The notes under the pieces were generated by a model. It was not told the DNA's origin and made no database searches. It worked only from the letters and a program-made list of their open reading frames with translations. A stretch of DNA of 64,000 nucleotides from Gonocerus acuteangulatus (Eukaryota > Arthropoda > Insecta > Hemiptera > Coreidae): NCBI GenBank assembly GCA_946811695.1, contig OX328124.1:99501717-99565716 (forward strand), in the 5' to 3' direction. The position numbers and the translations under genes were made by a program. This document shows positions 1 to 12,366 of this stretch, one piece after another (position 1 is the first letter of the stretch; every line of letters begins with the position of its first letter).

Positions 1-164
1 AAAGCAACGTTCCTTTTGTTTAGTCGTTATTTGTCAATTATCTTTTCTTCAATAAAAGAAAACTTACTCATTTCCTTTTTTCCCCCTTTACTCCCTTCAG
101 TAGGGAATCGCTTTAGAGTGATGTTTTGGTTATGAACGTTATTATTATTCAACTTATAAGGAAA

Positions 165-905
165 CGTCCAACCCTCGCCCTTGGCGATGAGACTTTTCAA
201 GCTCACCTTGACATTCGAACCTTTATGAATACTCATTCGACGCTTCATCTTGGTATTAAGATGTTCGTCCTTGGTGTAGTGGCACTTCGCCCCTTAACAT
301 AGTGATGCGACGTTCGTCCTTTGCTTTGTGGTTCATCACACTCAAACTTAGTGATGCGGCGATCGACGTTTGTACATGGTATAGAGGTTAAGAGGTTCCT
401 TATCGACGAACATAATGATGCGGCGTTCGTCCTTGGTGTAGTGGCACTTCGCCCCTTAACATAGTGATGCGACGTTCGTCCTTTGCTTTGTGGTCCTTCA
501 CACTCAAACATACTGATGCCACGTTCGACGTTCGTACAGGGTATAGAAGCTCCTTACTGCTGAAGATAGTGATGCCGCTTCCGTCCTTGGTATAGAGGCT
601 CTTCGCCCCTTAACATAGTGATGCGATATTCGTGCTTAGTGACTTTCGTCCATGCATTTTTCCCTCCTTCGTTGTAAGGAGACATAGGATGAACGTCCTT
701 GCTCATGAGGAGGTATTCGACGTTCGTCCTTGATGAAGCAGCATTTGACCCTCGATCTTGGTGATGAGAATGTGAACGTTCGTACTTACATAGGAACTCA
801 ACGTTCAACCTTAGTGACTAGAAGACGTTCAGCCCTACGCCTCGATGAAAGAAGTTTGACCCTCCGACATTGGTGACAAAATGTTCGATGCTCGACTTGG
901 AAGAG
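165..905. repeat. Nested GATGCG/ACGTTCG minisatellite
   Basis: The stretch is built from degenerate units that begin near GTGATGCG and contain ACGTTCGTCC. GATGC starts fall at 304, 353, 417, 466, 515, 571 and 620, so steps are 49-64 bases. Two or three such steps form a higher-order unit: the block starting at 263 recurs almost exactly at 425 (162 bases on) and more loosely near 580. Units become more degenerate on both flanks. Open frames here are by-products of the repeat and are not called as genes. Confidence 0.85.
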
Positions 906-2771
906 GAGAGGACGACGTTAGCTGGGAAGAGTATTTATGATGAGTAGTTCTCACTGAATGTTATTCTACAATTAAAAAATTGAAAATTCTTTCCCCTCAT
1001 TATTGAATTAAACCTTGATCCTCCTACCAAGACAGTGATTATCTTATTTTTATATTATATGTTCTATTGGTTTAAATTGTTCAAAATCATTATATCTGGA
1101 TATAATGTAATAATATGCATTTAAGAACTTTTGTTACAAGAAAGTTCTAAGCCAGGCAATGATACGTTAGATCAAGCTGTCGAATCGCAAATGAGGGCGT
1201 GGGAAGACACGCGTTTGCCTCAAGTGATCTATAATGGATGGGCATTTCTGAAAGCGCGTTTCCAAACTAAGAACCGCATGAAGAGGTATGTCGTGCCGGC
1301 ATAACTGATTGATGTTAGACCGATTATGGTTTCGGAACCCCGAAGATCCGACGAGCGAGAGCATGAAGATAGCCGAGCAGGGGGAGGCAGCTATGCGAGG
1401 GCACTCCGTTATGGCCCCAGGCACTACCCAATCCCACTCGGACAACCCCCGCTACGAGGCAGTACTCAAAGTATTTACATAAACACTCCTACACTTCAAC
1501 TACTTCACTTAGAAATATGTAAATATAAAATATTAGCAAAAAACTGTTTAACACTTTTACACATAGGTATGTACAAGAAGAGCTCCAACGGCTCAATAGA
1601 AGAGCTATAATTAGCAGATTATTGAATGCAATAAGGGACCGGAACAGGACTTCATAGGGTATGTATAAAGAAACCAAAAGAACAGCTTGTAAATGCCTTA
1701 GAAAATAGCCCGATCTCATAATATAAGTTCTTCTTAAAGGTTTGAAAATAGGAGAAATATTATGACAACAGGAGGAAGAAGAGTTCCACCGCTGCAAAAT
1801 TGATCAATTAACGAAGAAACAAAATTGATAACCTCACAATCATGGACATTTTGTCCTCTTAAGATTCTTAAAATCCTCAAACGATAAGATGAGATCAACA
1901 TGAGATTTGAAATGATCGTACCAAAAATGCTGCGAAAACAGATTTCGCACAATCTCAACATAGGGACCGACTGATACCCTCAAGCATGTCTCTCCGAGAA
2001 CTGCCCAAAATTATTTTGAGAAGACATTAAATTCCATCCAAAATCATAAGATTAAGCTCCTTCGGGGATCTAAAGAATACACTATATATTATCTGGATTC
2101 AGATAAATATAACGTTATGCCTTGATATGAAGCTTTGGGTTTTTTGCATAAATTAATTTGCCATACTGTGATATTATGCCCGGTAGCATATTTAGCGTAG
2201 AAAATTGTGGATATTGGTATGATTTTTGTAATGTACCAGCAAAGGACCTCAACAAGACCTAATAATATTTATTAGAATAACAATTAAATAAATAAATAAT
2301 AAAACTTCTGTTATAAATAAGTAACGTTGTTTAATAATTCGATTAACTTCGGTTAGTAATCAATGATAATGTCCTTTGATAATATTCGGAATATCATGTC
2401 CCAATACGGTAAATCGAGGAAGCGGGACGTAATTTATCCTTCACAAGATGCATTTCTTCATAGCTTTTTGGGGGCTTTAGTGTAATGTAGAGGTATCTGA
2501 TCCCTGACCATACTGCACACTAGGGGGATATTGTGGTCAGTACTATGTTCCGGTTGCCTGATTTTTCCCTTTGGAGGTACCCATTAATAAATTAATTAAT
2601 TAAAGACTGGGTGAGCCTGGGGACGATCCGGCACCCCAAATCCAACCCAAAAACGACAACACTGGAAGATAAAAACAGCCAACGTTTTAAGTTAATAAAA
2701 AAAAGAATATAGGAATGAACTGGCTTAGTGCATCTGGCGTTAGTTAGCAACCGGTGAACGTCGTTTCCGAT
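906..2771. other. No gene seen; AT-rich with one GC-richer patch
   Basis: Nothing recognisable in any frame. A patch at about 1160-1450 is richer in G and C than its surroundings and has short open frames on both strands, but they resemble no family I know and show no splice or codon pattern I can defend. The rest is AT-rich sequence. Confidence 0.5.
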
Positions 2772-2861
2772 TTACTTCAGCTGATGTGTACTGTCACTGG
2801 ATGAATACGGGAGCATTTACTTCAGCTGATGTGTACTGTCACTGGATGAATACGGGAGCAT
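2772..2861. repeat. Perfect 45-bp tandem duplication
   Basis: A 45-base unit starting TTACTTCAGCTGATG and ending GGGAGCAT occurs twice back to back with no mismatch, followed by the first bases of a third copy. The identity implies a recent duplication, unlike the degenerate minisatellite upstream. Confidence 0.95.
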
Positions 2862-3009
2862 TTACTGGTCATGATGGCGTTGAGGTTTAATTAATTTAAT
2901 TGTGATAGTAAATCGGGGGAGGTTAACCGTTTCCAAAAGATACAGTTTGCAACTACTACAATCTTATTATTTCAGTAACTTATATAACCCTAGAACGCCA
3001 ACATTAGTG

Positions 3010-3056
3010 AAAAGTCCGACTCGCAGGAACTGCAGCATCTTAGCGCGGTTCCGTTC
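3010..3056 (-). repeat. Short dispersed repeat (GGAACCGCGCTAAGATG family), copy 1
   Basis: On the minus strand this reads GGAACCGCGCTAAGATG, then a C/G-rich stretch with CAGTTCCTGCGAGTCGG and ACTTTT. Nearly the same 45 bases occur at 16621-16668 on the plus strand, and weaker copies at 16981-17019 and 18722-18757. The first half, GGAACCGCGCTAA, matches the end of the composite repeat at 4798-6090. Confidence 0.65.
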
Positions 3057-3305
3057 ATGTCCCTAGTGCCATTTGATAAGCTTAGAAAAGAAATAAACTT
3101 ATTTTTTTTTATATATATCTCGTGAAAATTGTCAAAATCCTCTCGAACATCTCGAATAAAAGTGATATAAAGGCGTCATGGACACCGACAGTAGATAACT
3201 TTTACACAGAAGCGGAAATTACAGAATCTGGCTCTCATTCTAAAGCAAAGCTCTATAAATCAATACAAAATATGCCTAATAAAGCCTTTCTAGAGGATAC
3301 AGAAG

Positions 3306-3569
3306 CATGGGCGTATATGAGGGGGGGGGGGGTTGAGGGGGCTGCAGCCCCTCCCGAAATTTTGAATTGATGATAAAAACTTCTCGTAAAACCCTTAAAA
3401 ATAAATTAAATAAGATCACTTAGTTCATAAAACATATTTTATTTTACGTGTAATAGCGTTTTAGTTGCCTAAAACTATTCCAAGCTCTAAATATTTAGTA
3501 TTCCATACCCTAGAAATGGTCTGACCCCCCCCCCCCCCCCCCCCGAAATTGTTTTTATATACGTCCATG
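3306..3569 (+). mobile_element. 264-bp MITE with 8-bp TSD, copy 1
   Basis: The element is flanked by the perfect direct repeat TACAGAAG (3298-3305 and 3570-3577). Its ends are imperfect inverted repeats: CATGGGCGTATAT at the left and ATATACGTCCATG at the right. Next to the ends lie a G run (3325 on) and a long C run (about 3526-3544). It has no coding capacity. A sister copy lies at 9762-10023 in the same orientation with its own TSD. The 8-bp TSD suggests the hAT or P superfamily; the terminus does not decide between them. Confidence 0.9.
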
Positions 3570-3577
3570 TACAGAAG

Positions 3578-4797
3578 GATCAAGAAGAAGTAAACAAGAT
3601 TGAGTAGAATACCCTGCCTAATATAGCCTATATATAATAATATGCCGAATAAAACCTATCTAGTAAATACACAAGGACAAATAAAAGTCTTGACGAATAA
3701 CAAGTCAAGAAAAAAAACTTTATTTAACAAAATAAAACAAAGTTTAGTTGCCCAACTACAATAGAATAATATACCTAATTAAGTCTATGGAGTAGACACA
3801 AATGGACCAAAAACAAGTCTTGTGGAATATTGTTTTTTTTTTTCTAATTAAATACTTTTTATCAATATTTAGTATATAACCTTTGTTGAAAACTATTGAT
3901 TGCTAATTGATGAATCGGTTTACAACTAAGTAGTCTTTATGAATATTTAGTATATAACCTTATGTTTGGATCTGAGTTTTTGGGGTGCTCTCCGCCTAGG
4001 CTTTGTATTTGTATCGGCAGATACCTGGGGTATATTTACAGGTCTTGAGGATTAACTCTTAGCAGGTAAATTTCCTGCGGCCCCCCTTGTTCTACGGGCA
4101 TTGAACCGCCATATTCGCTCATAGTATCTAACCGTTGTGAAGTTTATTTTTTGGATTTAGGACTTAATAAACATATGTAGACTAAATCAGAGCAAGAAGT
4201 AATCCTCCGTCGTCGGTTCTTAACTATGTAGACTCGCTAATGTTATCCAATCTTAGATACATCGTATTTAAAATCCACAGTAAAAACACGACATTTCATC
4301 AGAATCCCCTGCTGAATAAAACTTATATAGAATAATATGCAAAATAAAGCCTATCTAGTGGATAAAAATAGAGGAAAAAAGCCGTTCGTGGTGGTAGAAA
4401 ATCTTAAAAGTATTTCGCTCAGAAATCTCCGAAATATTGTCACTAATTTTACGTATCCTGTTTTATAGCCAAATAGATTTATATTCTATAATCAATAAGA
4501 AAAACCTACTAACAATAAAAAACTATGGGTAACAGATGAAAATAGGGAATACCAAGAATAATTCTAAAGAACGAAATCAACACCAGTACTGTAATCTAGA
4601 TATTCATACGGCATCTTCGAATTCTAACAATCAAAATATTGATTCTAATTATACGTATCCTGTTTGACTACTATAAGCAATTAAAAACACTCGGGAATAT
4701 GCCAAAGAACTCAGAGTAGGAGCCTCGACAGTTTCAAGACATTTGAAGGAAATCGACAAATCCGAAACTGACATTTCATACGGTACAGCCTGATATA
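3578..4797. other. No gene seen; AT-rich
   Basis: AT-rich sequence with small local duplications, for example TAATTNTACGTATCCTGTTT at about 4446 and again near 4656. Some phrases (AATATGCCTAATAAAGCCTAT-like) recur around 3270, 3640 and 4335, which suggests an old, eroded tandem or dispersed repeat. No open frame of interest. Confidence 0.5.
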
Positions 4798-5869
4798 TTT
4801 TTAACAATGAATTGTTTTTCTTATTTTAATTAATCTGTTTTATTATCAAATACATTATCCAACTTTAAGCAATTAAAAAATAACAATGAATAAAAACAAA
4901 CAAAAAGAACCGTTCGAATAAACGAAATCAATTACTTCAAAGTTTAAGCACTTATTTCTCCGATTGACATAGCCTAATCAAAAATTGTTTCAGAATCTTT
5001 TTTTGTAGAATATTTAGTAAGCTTTCGCATGGTAACCCTCCGTTTACCAATATTCCTAACCGTCTTCGAGATATTAAGGAATGTATACGAAGTTCCTAAA
5101 ACATTTCATGTCTGTTAATAAAATATTTTATTCTAATCCTTCCTTAGCACCAAACGTAACCAAAATTTTAACATATTAGTGTTGATGAAATTCAAACATG
5201 CAGAAAATGTTTCAACTGAATCCCATAATTTTAAGTATCAAAATCAAAGACAAAAAGAACAGTACGAATAAGCGAAATCAATTACTTTAAAGTTTTAAGC
5301 ACTTATTTCTCCGATTGACATCGCCTAATCAAAACTTTTATTAGAACCTTTTTTGTAGAGCATTTAGTAAGCTTTCTGATGGTATTCTTGCGTTTCCCAA
5401 ATTCTCAACCTTTTTCGAGATATTAAGGAAAGTATACAAAGTTACCAAAACTTTTTTATGTTTTATTCTAACCCTTCCTTAACTCCAAAATTTCAACATA
5501 TTAGTTTTAATGAAAGTAGAACATACAGTAAATGTTTCAACTGAATCCCATGATTCTAAGTACCCAAACCAAAAACGGCATTCAAAAATTATTTTTTCAG
5601 TTTTCTCGAAAACGGTTAAAGCTATCGCCTTGAAAATGGTTCCATTCGTTTTCCTAGCCCAAGAAGCCTATAAAAAGAGTACTTACAAGCTTATGAACTC
5701 AAAAACGTAAGCGTTACGATTTTTTTTGCGCGAATTTCGCCCCAAACGCCATCTTCCAGTGGGCGGATTTTGCTCGTTAACGAACTTGACCTTTCAAATT
5801 GGACGACAGATTTTTGTACCAAATTTCATCAAAATCGGACCATCAGGGAAGCCAGAAATGAGCGAACAG

Positions 5870-5924
<55 letters not shown>

Positions 5925-6090
5925 TATACATATATATATATATATACACAAATTTGAACCACCGTTATTTTCGGTCTCTAGGGGTTCTGAAACGCGAAAT
6001 TTTCTTGTCGGCACTTCCGGATTGTTTCATTGTATCAACCTTATAAGCGGGGTTCCTCCCTATGGGGGAGGGAGGAACCGCGCTAAAATG
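4798..6090 (+). mobile_element. Composite repeat with 350-bp units, (AT)n and terminal hairpin, copy A
   Basis: The segment is repeated in inverted orientation at 14424-16402. In order it holds a 5' part (from TAACAATGAATTG), about two roughly 330-350-base tandem units (about 4890-5510), a unique part ending in GAACAGACAAA, an (AT)n tract (about 5874-5916), and a 3' part ending in a GC-rich hairpin. The hairpin arms GGTTCCTCCCT and AGGGAGGAACC surround a few bases at about 6049-6078, followed by GCGCTAA. No long frame has a recognisable product. A terminal hairpin before CTAA recalls Helitron 3' ends, but no Rep/helicase gene is present, so superfamily assignment is open. Confidence 0.75.
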
Positions 6091-8138
6091 GCGAAAACCT
6101 CTGTGATTTACAGTCGCCCCTCCCCTCCCCGCCTTCTATTCTCCACCACAGCCCAGCTATGCTACCTGTGGTCGTCGTATGTCAAGTCGCCGAAAGAATA
6201 AAATCGCTTGTAGCAGCCGTTCGGAACTTATATAAAATTATGTCAAAGAAAGTACGTAAAAATTACGATTGTTTGGAGATTGAGGAATATCTGCCTGTAT
6301 GGCTGTTTGTCTAAGGTTGGTTATGATCATTTATTCTTTTATACGTTTTATGTGATTTTTATTTTATTTTATTTTTAATATGTGCATGAAAATCTGCCAA
6401 TAAACTAAGTTTTGGAATTTTATACTAATTTTCATCACCCCTTCCCTCTAAGTCGTGAAACTTATTATTGAAGTTATATTAATCAATTTTAAAGAACTTA
6501 TAATATGAAACAATGCCTAATATTAAAGAATATCTCATAAGTTAAGTTTTTACTTATTTTTATTTTTTTAAGTATTTTCGTTTGAATGACGAATATTCGT
6601 TTTTTGACGAGTAGAATGGAGTAGGCCGAAGAAGGTTGGCTTTCTAGGTTAAATAAAAAATGAACACAAATGTCTCTAGTGAGTTTGTTTCTGACAAAAT
6701 TGTATACCATAATGTAATACTCTTATTTCGCGCTCTATATATATTTATGCATACAACACGAATGATAAAGAATTATTATAATTAATTCATTAATAATTTA
6801 ATGTATTTCACTAATATTTAGTTTAAATATTTACATTATTTCAAAAAACATAAATAATATAATTACAGGATAATATCTATTTTTCAGGATTCTCACCTCC
6901 AAGATTTCGATCAATGTCCTCAAGCCCATAGCATCCATACTTTCACAATTACCCTGTAAGTAAAATTAATACAATTTCATCAAAATGTATTGTATTTTAG
7001 AAATTGGTTATAAAAAAAATATTGACTTTTTTTCAATTATGTTTATTTATATCATGTAAACTTTACGAACCGGTTACTACATTTTTAAATACTAATATTT
7101 TAACAGTAGTAGGATTTTCGCCTGTATTTAAAGCTACTAATCTCTAAGTTCAGAAGTTTGTTTTCCTGAAAATATTTTAATAATCTTACATTGTTATTGT
7201 TAGATTCAATATAGTAGGGGACTAAAAACGTTTAATTGTTTGATATTGCTCCTTAATTAAATAAACCTTCGAGAAATATTCGTCCTTTTATTACGTTTGT
7301 TCTCTTAGTATAAAGGCGAAACGACACAGTGGTGCCAAAACGGCTAAATGGCAAAAAAAAAAAAAAAACTTAAAAGTTTCTAAACCTTTGGTCCTATCGA
7401 CACGGAAAAATCATCATTCGAATCACAGTATTAAAATACATCTGATAAACATTTTAAGAATTTGGAAGGTTTTGCGCTATGATGATAGAATGATATATAA
7501 CTTCTGCAGTCATGTTTTTCGCTCCTGCATTTTTATGTGTTTTCTATTTTATGTTTTCTATTTTTCTAAAATCTTATTTTTATATGTTTTCCTTCGCCTT
7601 CATTGATGAATTTTCAAATAAAATAGTAAGTTACAGAATAGAATTGGACAATAATGAATCAGCCACAGTTTCCATAGCCAGGAGACCCAAAATAGTTGAA
7701 TGATAACGTCCAATATAGTATAGAACTAAACGAATTGAGTCCGGTTGAGGCAATATTTGATCATCTCGTATAGGACTAGTCGAAACCAGCTGGCCGGTCT
7801 TGAATAGGTGTTGAATTGTGTCAACAGTTATTTCTTGTGTAGGTGTGCTTCTAATCGGCGGCACTCTCTGTCCTCGGAAATCACCAAATCGTATTTCTAC
7901 AAAGAAATGTCGCCTGTCACGAAGCGGCTTCTTTGAACTAAACTCAAACTAAAAATATATTTGTTGCCTAGGTCATCCTAAACTATTGTTAATACTTATT
8001 AGAGCTACTCCTATTTGATGGTTTGCCTATAAAATTTAATCTTACTTAAATGAAAGATTATATGCTCATTTGGATCATGTAACAACAGCTGATGATATTC
8101 AATGCAACATATTGGGTTTGTAGACATGTAAAATATTT

Positions 8139-8142
<4 letters not shown>
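6091..8142. other. No gene seen; AT-rich
   Basis: AT-rich non-coding sequence. The short frames around 7388-7864 are unremarkable and lack any known motif. Confidence 0.5.
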
Positions 8143-8175
<33 letters not shown>

Positions 8176-8222
8176 TTATAATGGCGTGTCAACCCTTAAG
8201 GCCACTAACGCCATTCCTGTGT
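8143..8222 (-). mobile_element. SINE-A 3' end relic
   Basis: A T-run followed by TGGCGTGTCAACCCTTAAGGCCACTAACGCCATT is, read on the minus strand, a decayed version of the 3' end of the tRNA-derived SINE seen at 60678-60815 (GGCGCTAATGGCC then GATGCGCCGTT and poly-A). Confidence 0.5.
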
Positions 8223-8402
8223 GTAGTAATTTTCATTATAATTCGGTAATAAGTATCAACATGTATACATTATGATTGAATTGCTATCAATAATATTTCT
8301 ATTTGCAGATTTTATTAATTCAAACGATAAATCAGAAATGCTCAATTGCTTGTAAAAAAAATATATAAAAAAATAATAAAAAAAAAAAATAATAATAATA
8401 AT

Positions 8403-8452
8403 ATTTTTTTTTTTTTTTTAACGGCGCATCTACATCTTGGCCATTAGCGCCG
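8403..8452 (-). mobile_element. SINE-A 3' end fragment
   Basis: Minus strand: TCGGCGCTAATGGCC, then AGATGCGCCGTT followed by a poly-A run. This is the tail of the same SINE family as 12209, 13700, 46953 and 60678. The tRNA-like head is missing, as expected for a 5'-truncated insertion. Confidence 0.75.
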
Positions 8453-8934
8453 AATAATAATAATAAATAAATTAAAGAAATGGAACATAATAAAACATAA
8501 TAATAAATGTAATAAAAAAATAATAATAAAAATTAAATAAAAAAAGAATAATGTTAATAAAATAATATACAAAAATTATATATAAATTCTTTACATATAA
8601 TTTCAGGTTTAACCACAATTATTAGAACCTCACAATATCAATTTATGCTCACATATCTTATTTCATCATATTAGCTCAATTTATATTGCCTACAGATCGC
8701 TGTAGTTTTGTAAGGCGCCAAAAGAAAAATTTGCTATAAAGTGAGGAAAAAAAACACAAAATATTTATTCAATCCAATTCCAAGCGGAAGGTACATAAAA
8801 GAGAATTAACGAAGTTAATTCATTTAAATATAAAAAATATATGTATTATGTTTTACTAAAATAATCATTTTACTGTTGAAAAAACAGCAACCGATTAAAT
8901 GTTTGGTAAACTGGGAACAAAACCCCGTTGAAAA
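8453..8934. other. No gene seen; A/T-rich
   Basis: Mostly AATAATAAA-type low-complexity sequence and then AT-rich sequence with no recognised feature. Confidence 0.5.
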
Positions 8935-9055
8935 AATAACAAAACTAACAATTTCGAAGTTTTAAGCACGTATTTTTCTAATTCACATCGCCCCCTTCGA
9001 AAATTACATCAAAATCTTTTTTGTAGACAATTCAGTAAGCTTTCGAATGGTTACG
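8935..9055 (+). repeat. Fragment of the 350-bp tandem unit
   Basis: The run from AATTTCGAAGTTTTAAGCAC to CAGTAAGCTTTCGAATGG corresponds to part of one 350-base unit of the composite repeat (compare about 5280-5400), with scattered mismatches. It is a solitary piece outside the two main copies. Confidence 0.7.
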
Positions 9056-9753
9056 TTCGACTTATATCTATTCTATATCTATGCACGATAGATATGTCAC
9101 CTCTCATTCTGTATTTTTCTCGATAACAGTAACTTTTTATGTTTGTAAAACGTTGTATATCTACCTATAATCTAGCCAATAATTACAGTACATATCCATA
9201 ATTGATATTACTCATTCTTTACACATAATTGCTAATTATCTCTCCTTATATGTATATCAGAAGAGAGAAGTAACATTAATTAGCAATGAAATGTAAGGAA
9301 TGAGTAATATTAATTATGGATATAATTGTTATTTATTTTTTTTTTTTTAATTTATTTATGAGCACCCCGCATTGACAGCGTTTCGCCCTATAATTGTTAT
9401 TGGTATCTACGATGAGACCATATCTGTTTTCAGTCCTGAGTAAGGCTTGAATGTCAAGTCGAAATGTGTGAAACATTTTTGTTAGAAAATGTTAGATTTA
9501 TTTACCATAAGGCCGGAACTCAACTCAATCAATTTCAACGGTTAACAAACTCTCCTCAATAGAACATAAAACTGACTCTTGTTCTTAACCGAAACTCAAC
9601 TATTTCTTCACTTCTGAAATTTACAATGGATATAGTGATAACATTCCTTACCAGCTTGATAGGCAACGACTTAGAAATTGTTTTGCATTGGTGACAGGCA
9701 TTGTTAGATGGTTCTTCATGGAACATGGGCGCTGTATCCGGTTTCTGCTGTTC
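9056..9753. other. No gene seen; small inverted repeat
   Basis: AT-rich sequence. The bases around 9185-9325 contain an inverted repeat: CCATAATTGATATTACTCATTC near 9196 pairs with GAATGAGTAATATTAATTATGG near 9300. At about 9433-9467 a CTGAGTAAGGCTTGAATGTCAAGTCGAAA stretch resembles the hammerhead-like motif family described for 63613-63746, but is degenerate. Confidence 0.5.
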
Positions 9754-9761
9754 TTTGAGTC

Positions 9762-10023
9762 CATGGGCTGCAGCACCCTCAGCCCCCCCCCCCGACATTT
9801 TGATTTGATGGTAAAAACTTGTCGTAAAACCCTTAAAAATAAATTAAATAAGATCACTTTGTTCACCAAAAATATTTTATTTTACGTCTAATAGAGTTTT
9901 AGTTGCCTAAAACTATTCCATGCTCTAGCTTTTTAGTATTCCATACCCCTGAAATGGTCTCAGCCCCCCCCCCCCCAAAATTTTCCCAGCCCCTCCCGAA
10001 ATTATTTTCTATATACGCCCATG
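9762..10023 (+). mobile_element. 262-bp MITE with 8-bp TSD, copy 2
   Basis: Flanked by the perfect 8-bp repeat TTTGAGTC (9754-9761 and 10024-10031). Begins CATGGGC and ends GCCCATG. Most of the interior, for example GTAAAACCCTTAAAAATAAA and TTAGTTGCCTAAAACTATTCC, is shared with the copy at 3306-3569. The outer left GTATAT part of the terminus is lost. Two C runs lie near the ends. Confidence 0.9.
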
Positions 10024-10031
10024 TTTGAGTC

Positions 10032-12208
10032 AGCTGTTAGGTAGTTATGCATCTCATAGGTGACGGGTTTTTTGGCTTTTGTCTAAATTTCTTTGGCAGA
10101 TTTAGAGAACTTCTTCCAACTTCCCCTCGTCCACTTTGTTAGTCTATCGTCCAGTTTCGTCCGTCTTCTTCGTGATCTTTTGACCTTATGTATTCTGTCC
10201 ACTCTCAGTCAATTTTCCGATTTTCTCAAATTCCTCCCGAGGTCAAAGGTCCCACAGCCGACCATCGTCCCTAGATCCTTCCGAAGCTCAGATGCCTTTT
10301 GATCCATCAGCATCACTCGTTAGGAGCGGTATAATTTGTTGGAGGAGAGCAGCTGCGGCGATGGGAGCCGAGATAGAGAAGGGGACGGAGCTGGAAATGT
10401 AAAAAGTAGCAGAAAGGTTTTTATAGTGAGAGAAGAGGAGCCTTATCAGGCTAGCGAGGCAGTCGGAGAAGAATTCGAGCTATGAAACTGGAGCCTGCTG
10501 GCGACCGGTCCATGGCCCTACCCTATACGGGCACCCCCCTCCCCTCGCAGTCACTCTTTTCAAAATTACAAATATATATAAATGTTTATACAATTTAATT
10601 AATAATAATAAAATATTGTCGGTTAGTGTTATAAATTTGGAAGTATTTTTTTTAAAATATGTATTTATTTATTGCTGTGAATTTTTAGCCTATGACAGTA
10701 AGAAGTGTTATTAAAAATAATAATTCCTGAGAAAAAATTAATTAGAAAAAGGTAAACAGAAAATTATAAATAAATTCACAAAAACAGGAATAAAAATCAT
10801 CAGTTTATTACAATAATTAAAGATGTACCTCTTGAAATTATTTATAAATTTAATGAATTACAAAACTGGCTTGTATATCTTAGTCACTTAATATATTTGG
10901 TCTCCAAGTAACGTATATTAATTTTAATTTAAACATAGTTCATCCTTAAATAACCTTAAACAATCAATTTAAAAATAGCTCAACACTCAATTTAGCACAG
11001 GTAATGTTTTTTATTTAACTTTACTATTCGTCATAGTTAATAATTAATGTAACTCTAATTCATTCCTGAAACATTTTAAAATACTAAATTATTTAAAAAA
11101 TAATCCCCAAAAAATGTTTAAATGTGTTAAATATCGCTGTTTTGAAAATTAAAAATATACATAAATCTTTGCCTAAATAATGAAATTATAAAGTACAAAT
11201 GCCTGCTAGAGTGTTATAACCCATCAGTTATTTAGCTATGATCTGCTCTACGCTAAACGACGAACTCATCAGAACTAAATTGATGCCAGTTCATCAATGA
11301 AAGTAGATAGTAAAAATAAATAATGAAGTCGAAAACAAAACTAATCCATAAAAAAGGAAGGAAAAAGTAAGATTTAGTTAATGACAATGATTTCAGTATG
11401 TTTTAGTTGAAAACTGTAAGAAACCTGGTTATTTATATATTTTTATTTTATATCTAAATTACATAATGTATTAGTTGTACGAGTAATTGTTGTTTATTAA
11501 TTGAATCTTAACTCAATCCTGAAACCATTGAATTTAGTAAGTTAATAACAATTAATAAATTCAACTAAAAAAAAATAAATTATTTATGAGTATGGTATAC
11601 TATGGTCTAATGTGTAATTTGACAATATTTTTAATATGTATACGCTTATTATAAAAGCATTATGTTAAATCATTTAGCTCTTTTAGAAATACAGTTTACA
11701 ACAAATTTTAACCACCTTAAGCAATGAAATTATTATTCCAAAAATATTAAATATCTTATTAAAATGTATTGTGTTTGACAATATTGTTAGAGAATTATGA
11801 TTTAGGTACTTATGAATTTCACAATATTAAGTAATTAAATCCTACATATTCACAGATGTTAGTTGTTGGTCATTATTAGTAAAATGTGCTTTTAAAAATA
11901 AATAATTCAGAAGAAATGGTTCATAAGGTACTGCAAATTACAAAAATAATATCAATATACAACAGTTGAAATTAGGTACAAACCTGGTTATCTGAAAATG
12001 TACCTTGCACATCATAGTTACTTAATACGGTCGTTGTACGTATGTCTGTTTTTAATTTTTTGTTGCTGTTAAATATGAGTATTTTTAATTGGAAATAGTA
12101 AAGTACTTAATGAAAAATTAAAGAAAATAAAAAAATACCAAAACGTACAATTCACCCATGTATATACAAACAAATAAATAATTGAACAAGTGTGAATAAT
12201 TACAAATT
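10032..12208. other. No gene seen; AT-rich desert
   Basis: A moderately GC-rich patch at about 10080-10560 has no recognisable frame. The remainder to 12208 is strongly AT-rich with no repeat family I can name. Confidence 0.5.
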
Positions 12209-12366
12209 CAGGGACTAGTGGCTAAAGCTTTAGATTTTCATGCGGGAGATGGTGCTTCGAGTCCCACCTCCAGCAGGGATTTTTCTAATTTCAGGGCTCG
12301 TTGAGAAATTACCTCGCAGTTCCATGGATGTCGGTGCTAATGGCCTAGATATCGGTGCGTCGTATT
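12209..12366 (+). mobile_element. tRNA-derived SINE-A copy
   Basis: The head is tRNA-like: an A-box-like GGACTAGTGGCTAAAGC is followed about 35 bases on by a B-box-like GCTTCGAGTCCC. The body AGGGCTCGTTGAGAAATTACCTCGC...GGATGTCGGTGCTAATGGCC matches the copy at 60678-60815. The A and B boxes are the internal RNA polymerase III promoter of tRNA genes. The poly-A tail is missing or decayed. Confidence 0.8.

Noticed and set aside
6049..6085. GC hairpin followed by a T-poor tail as a bacterial-type terminator
   Set aside because: This is eukaryotic DNA and the hairpin is the repeated end of a mobile element.
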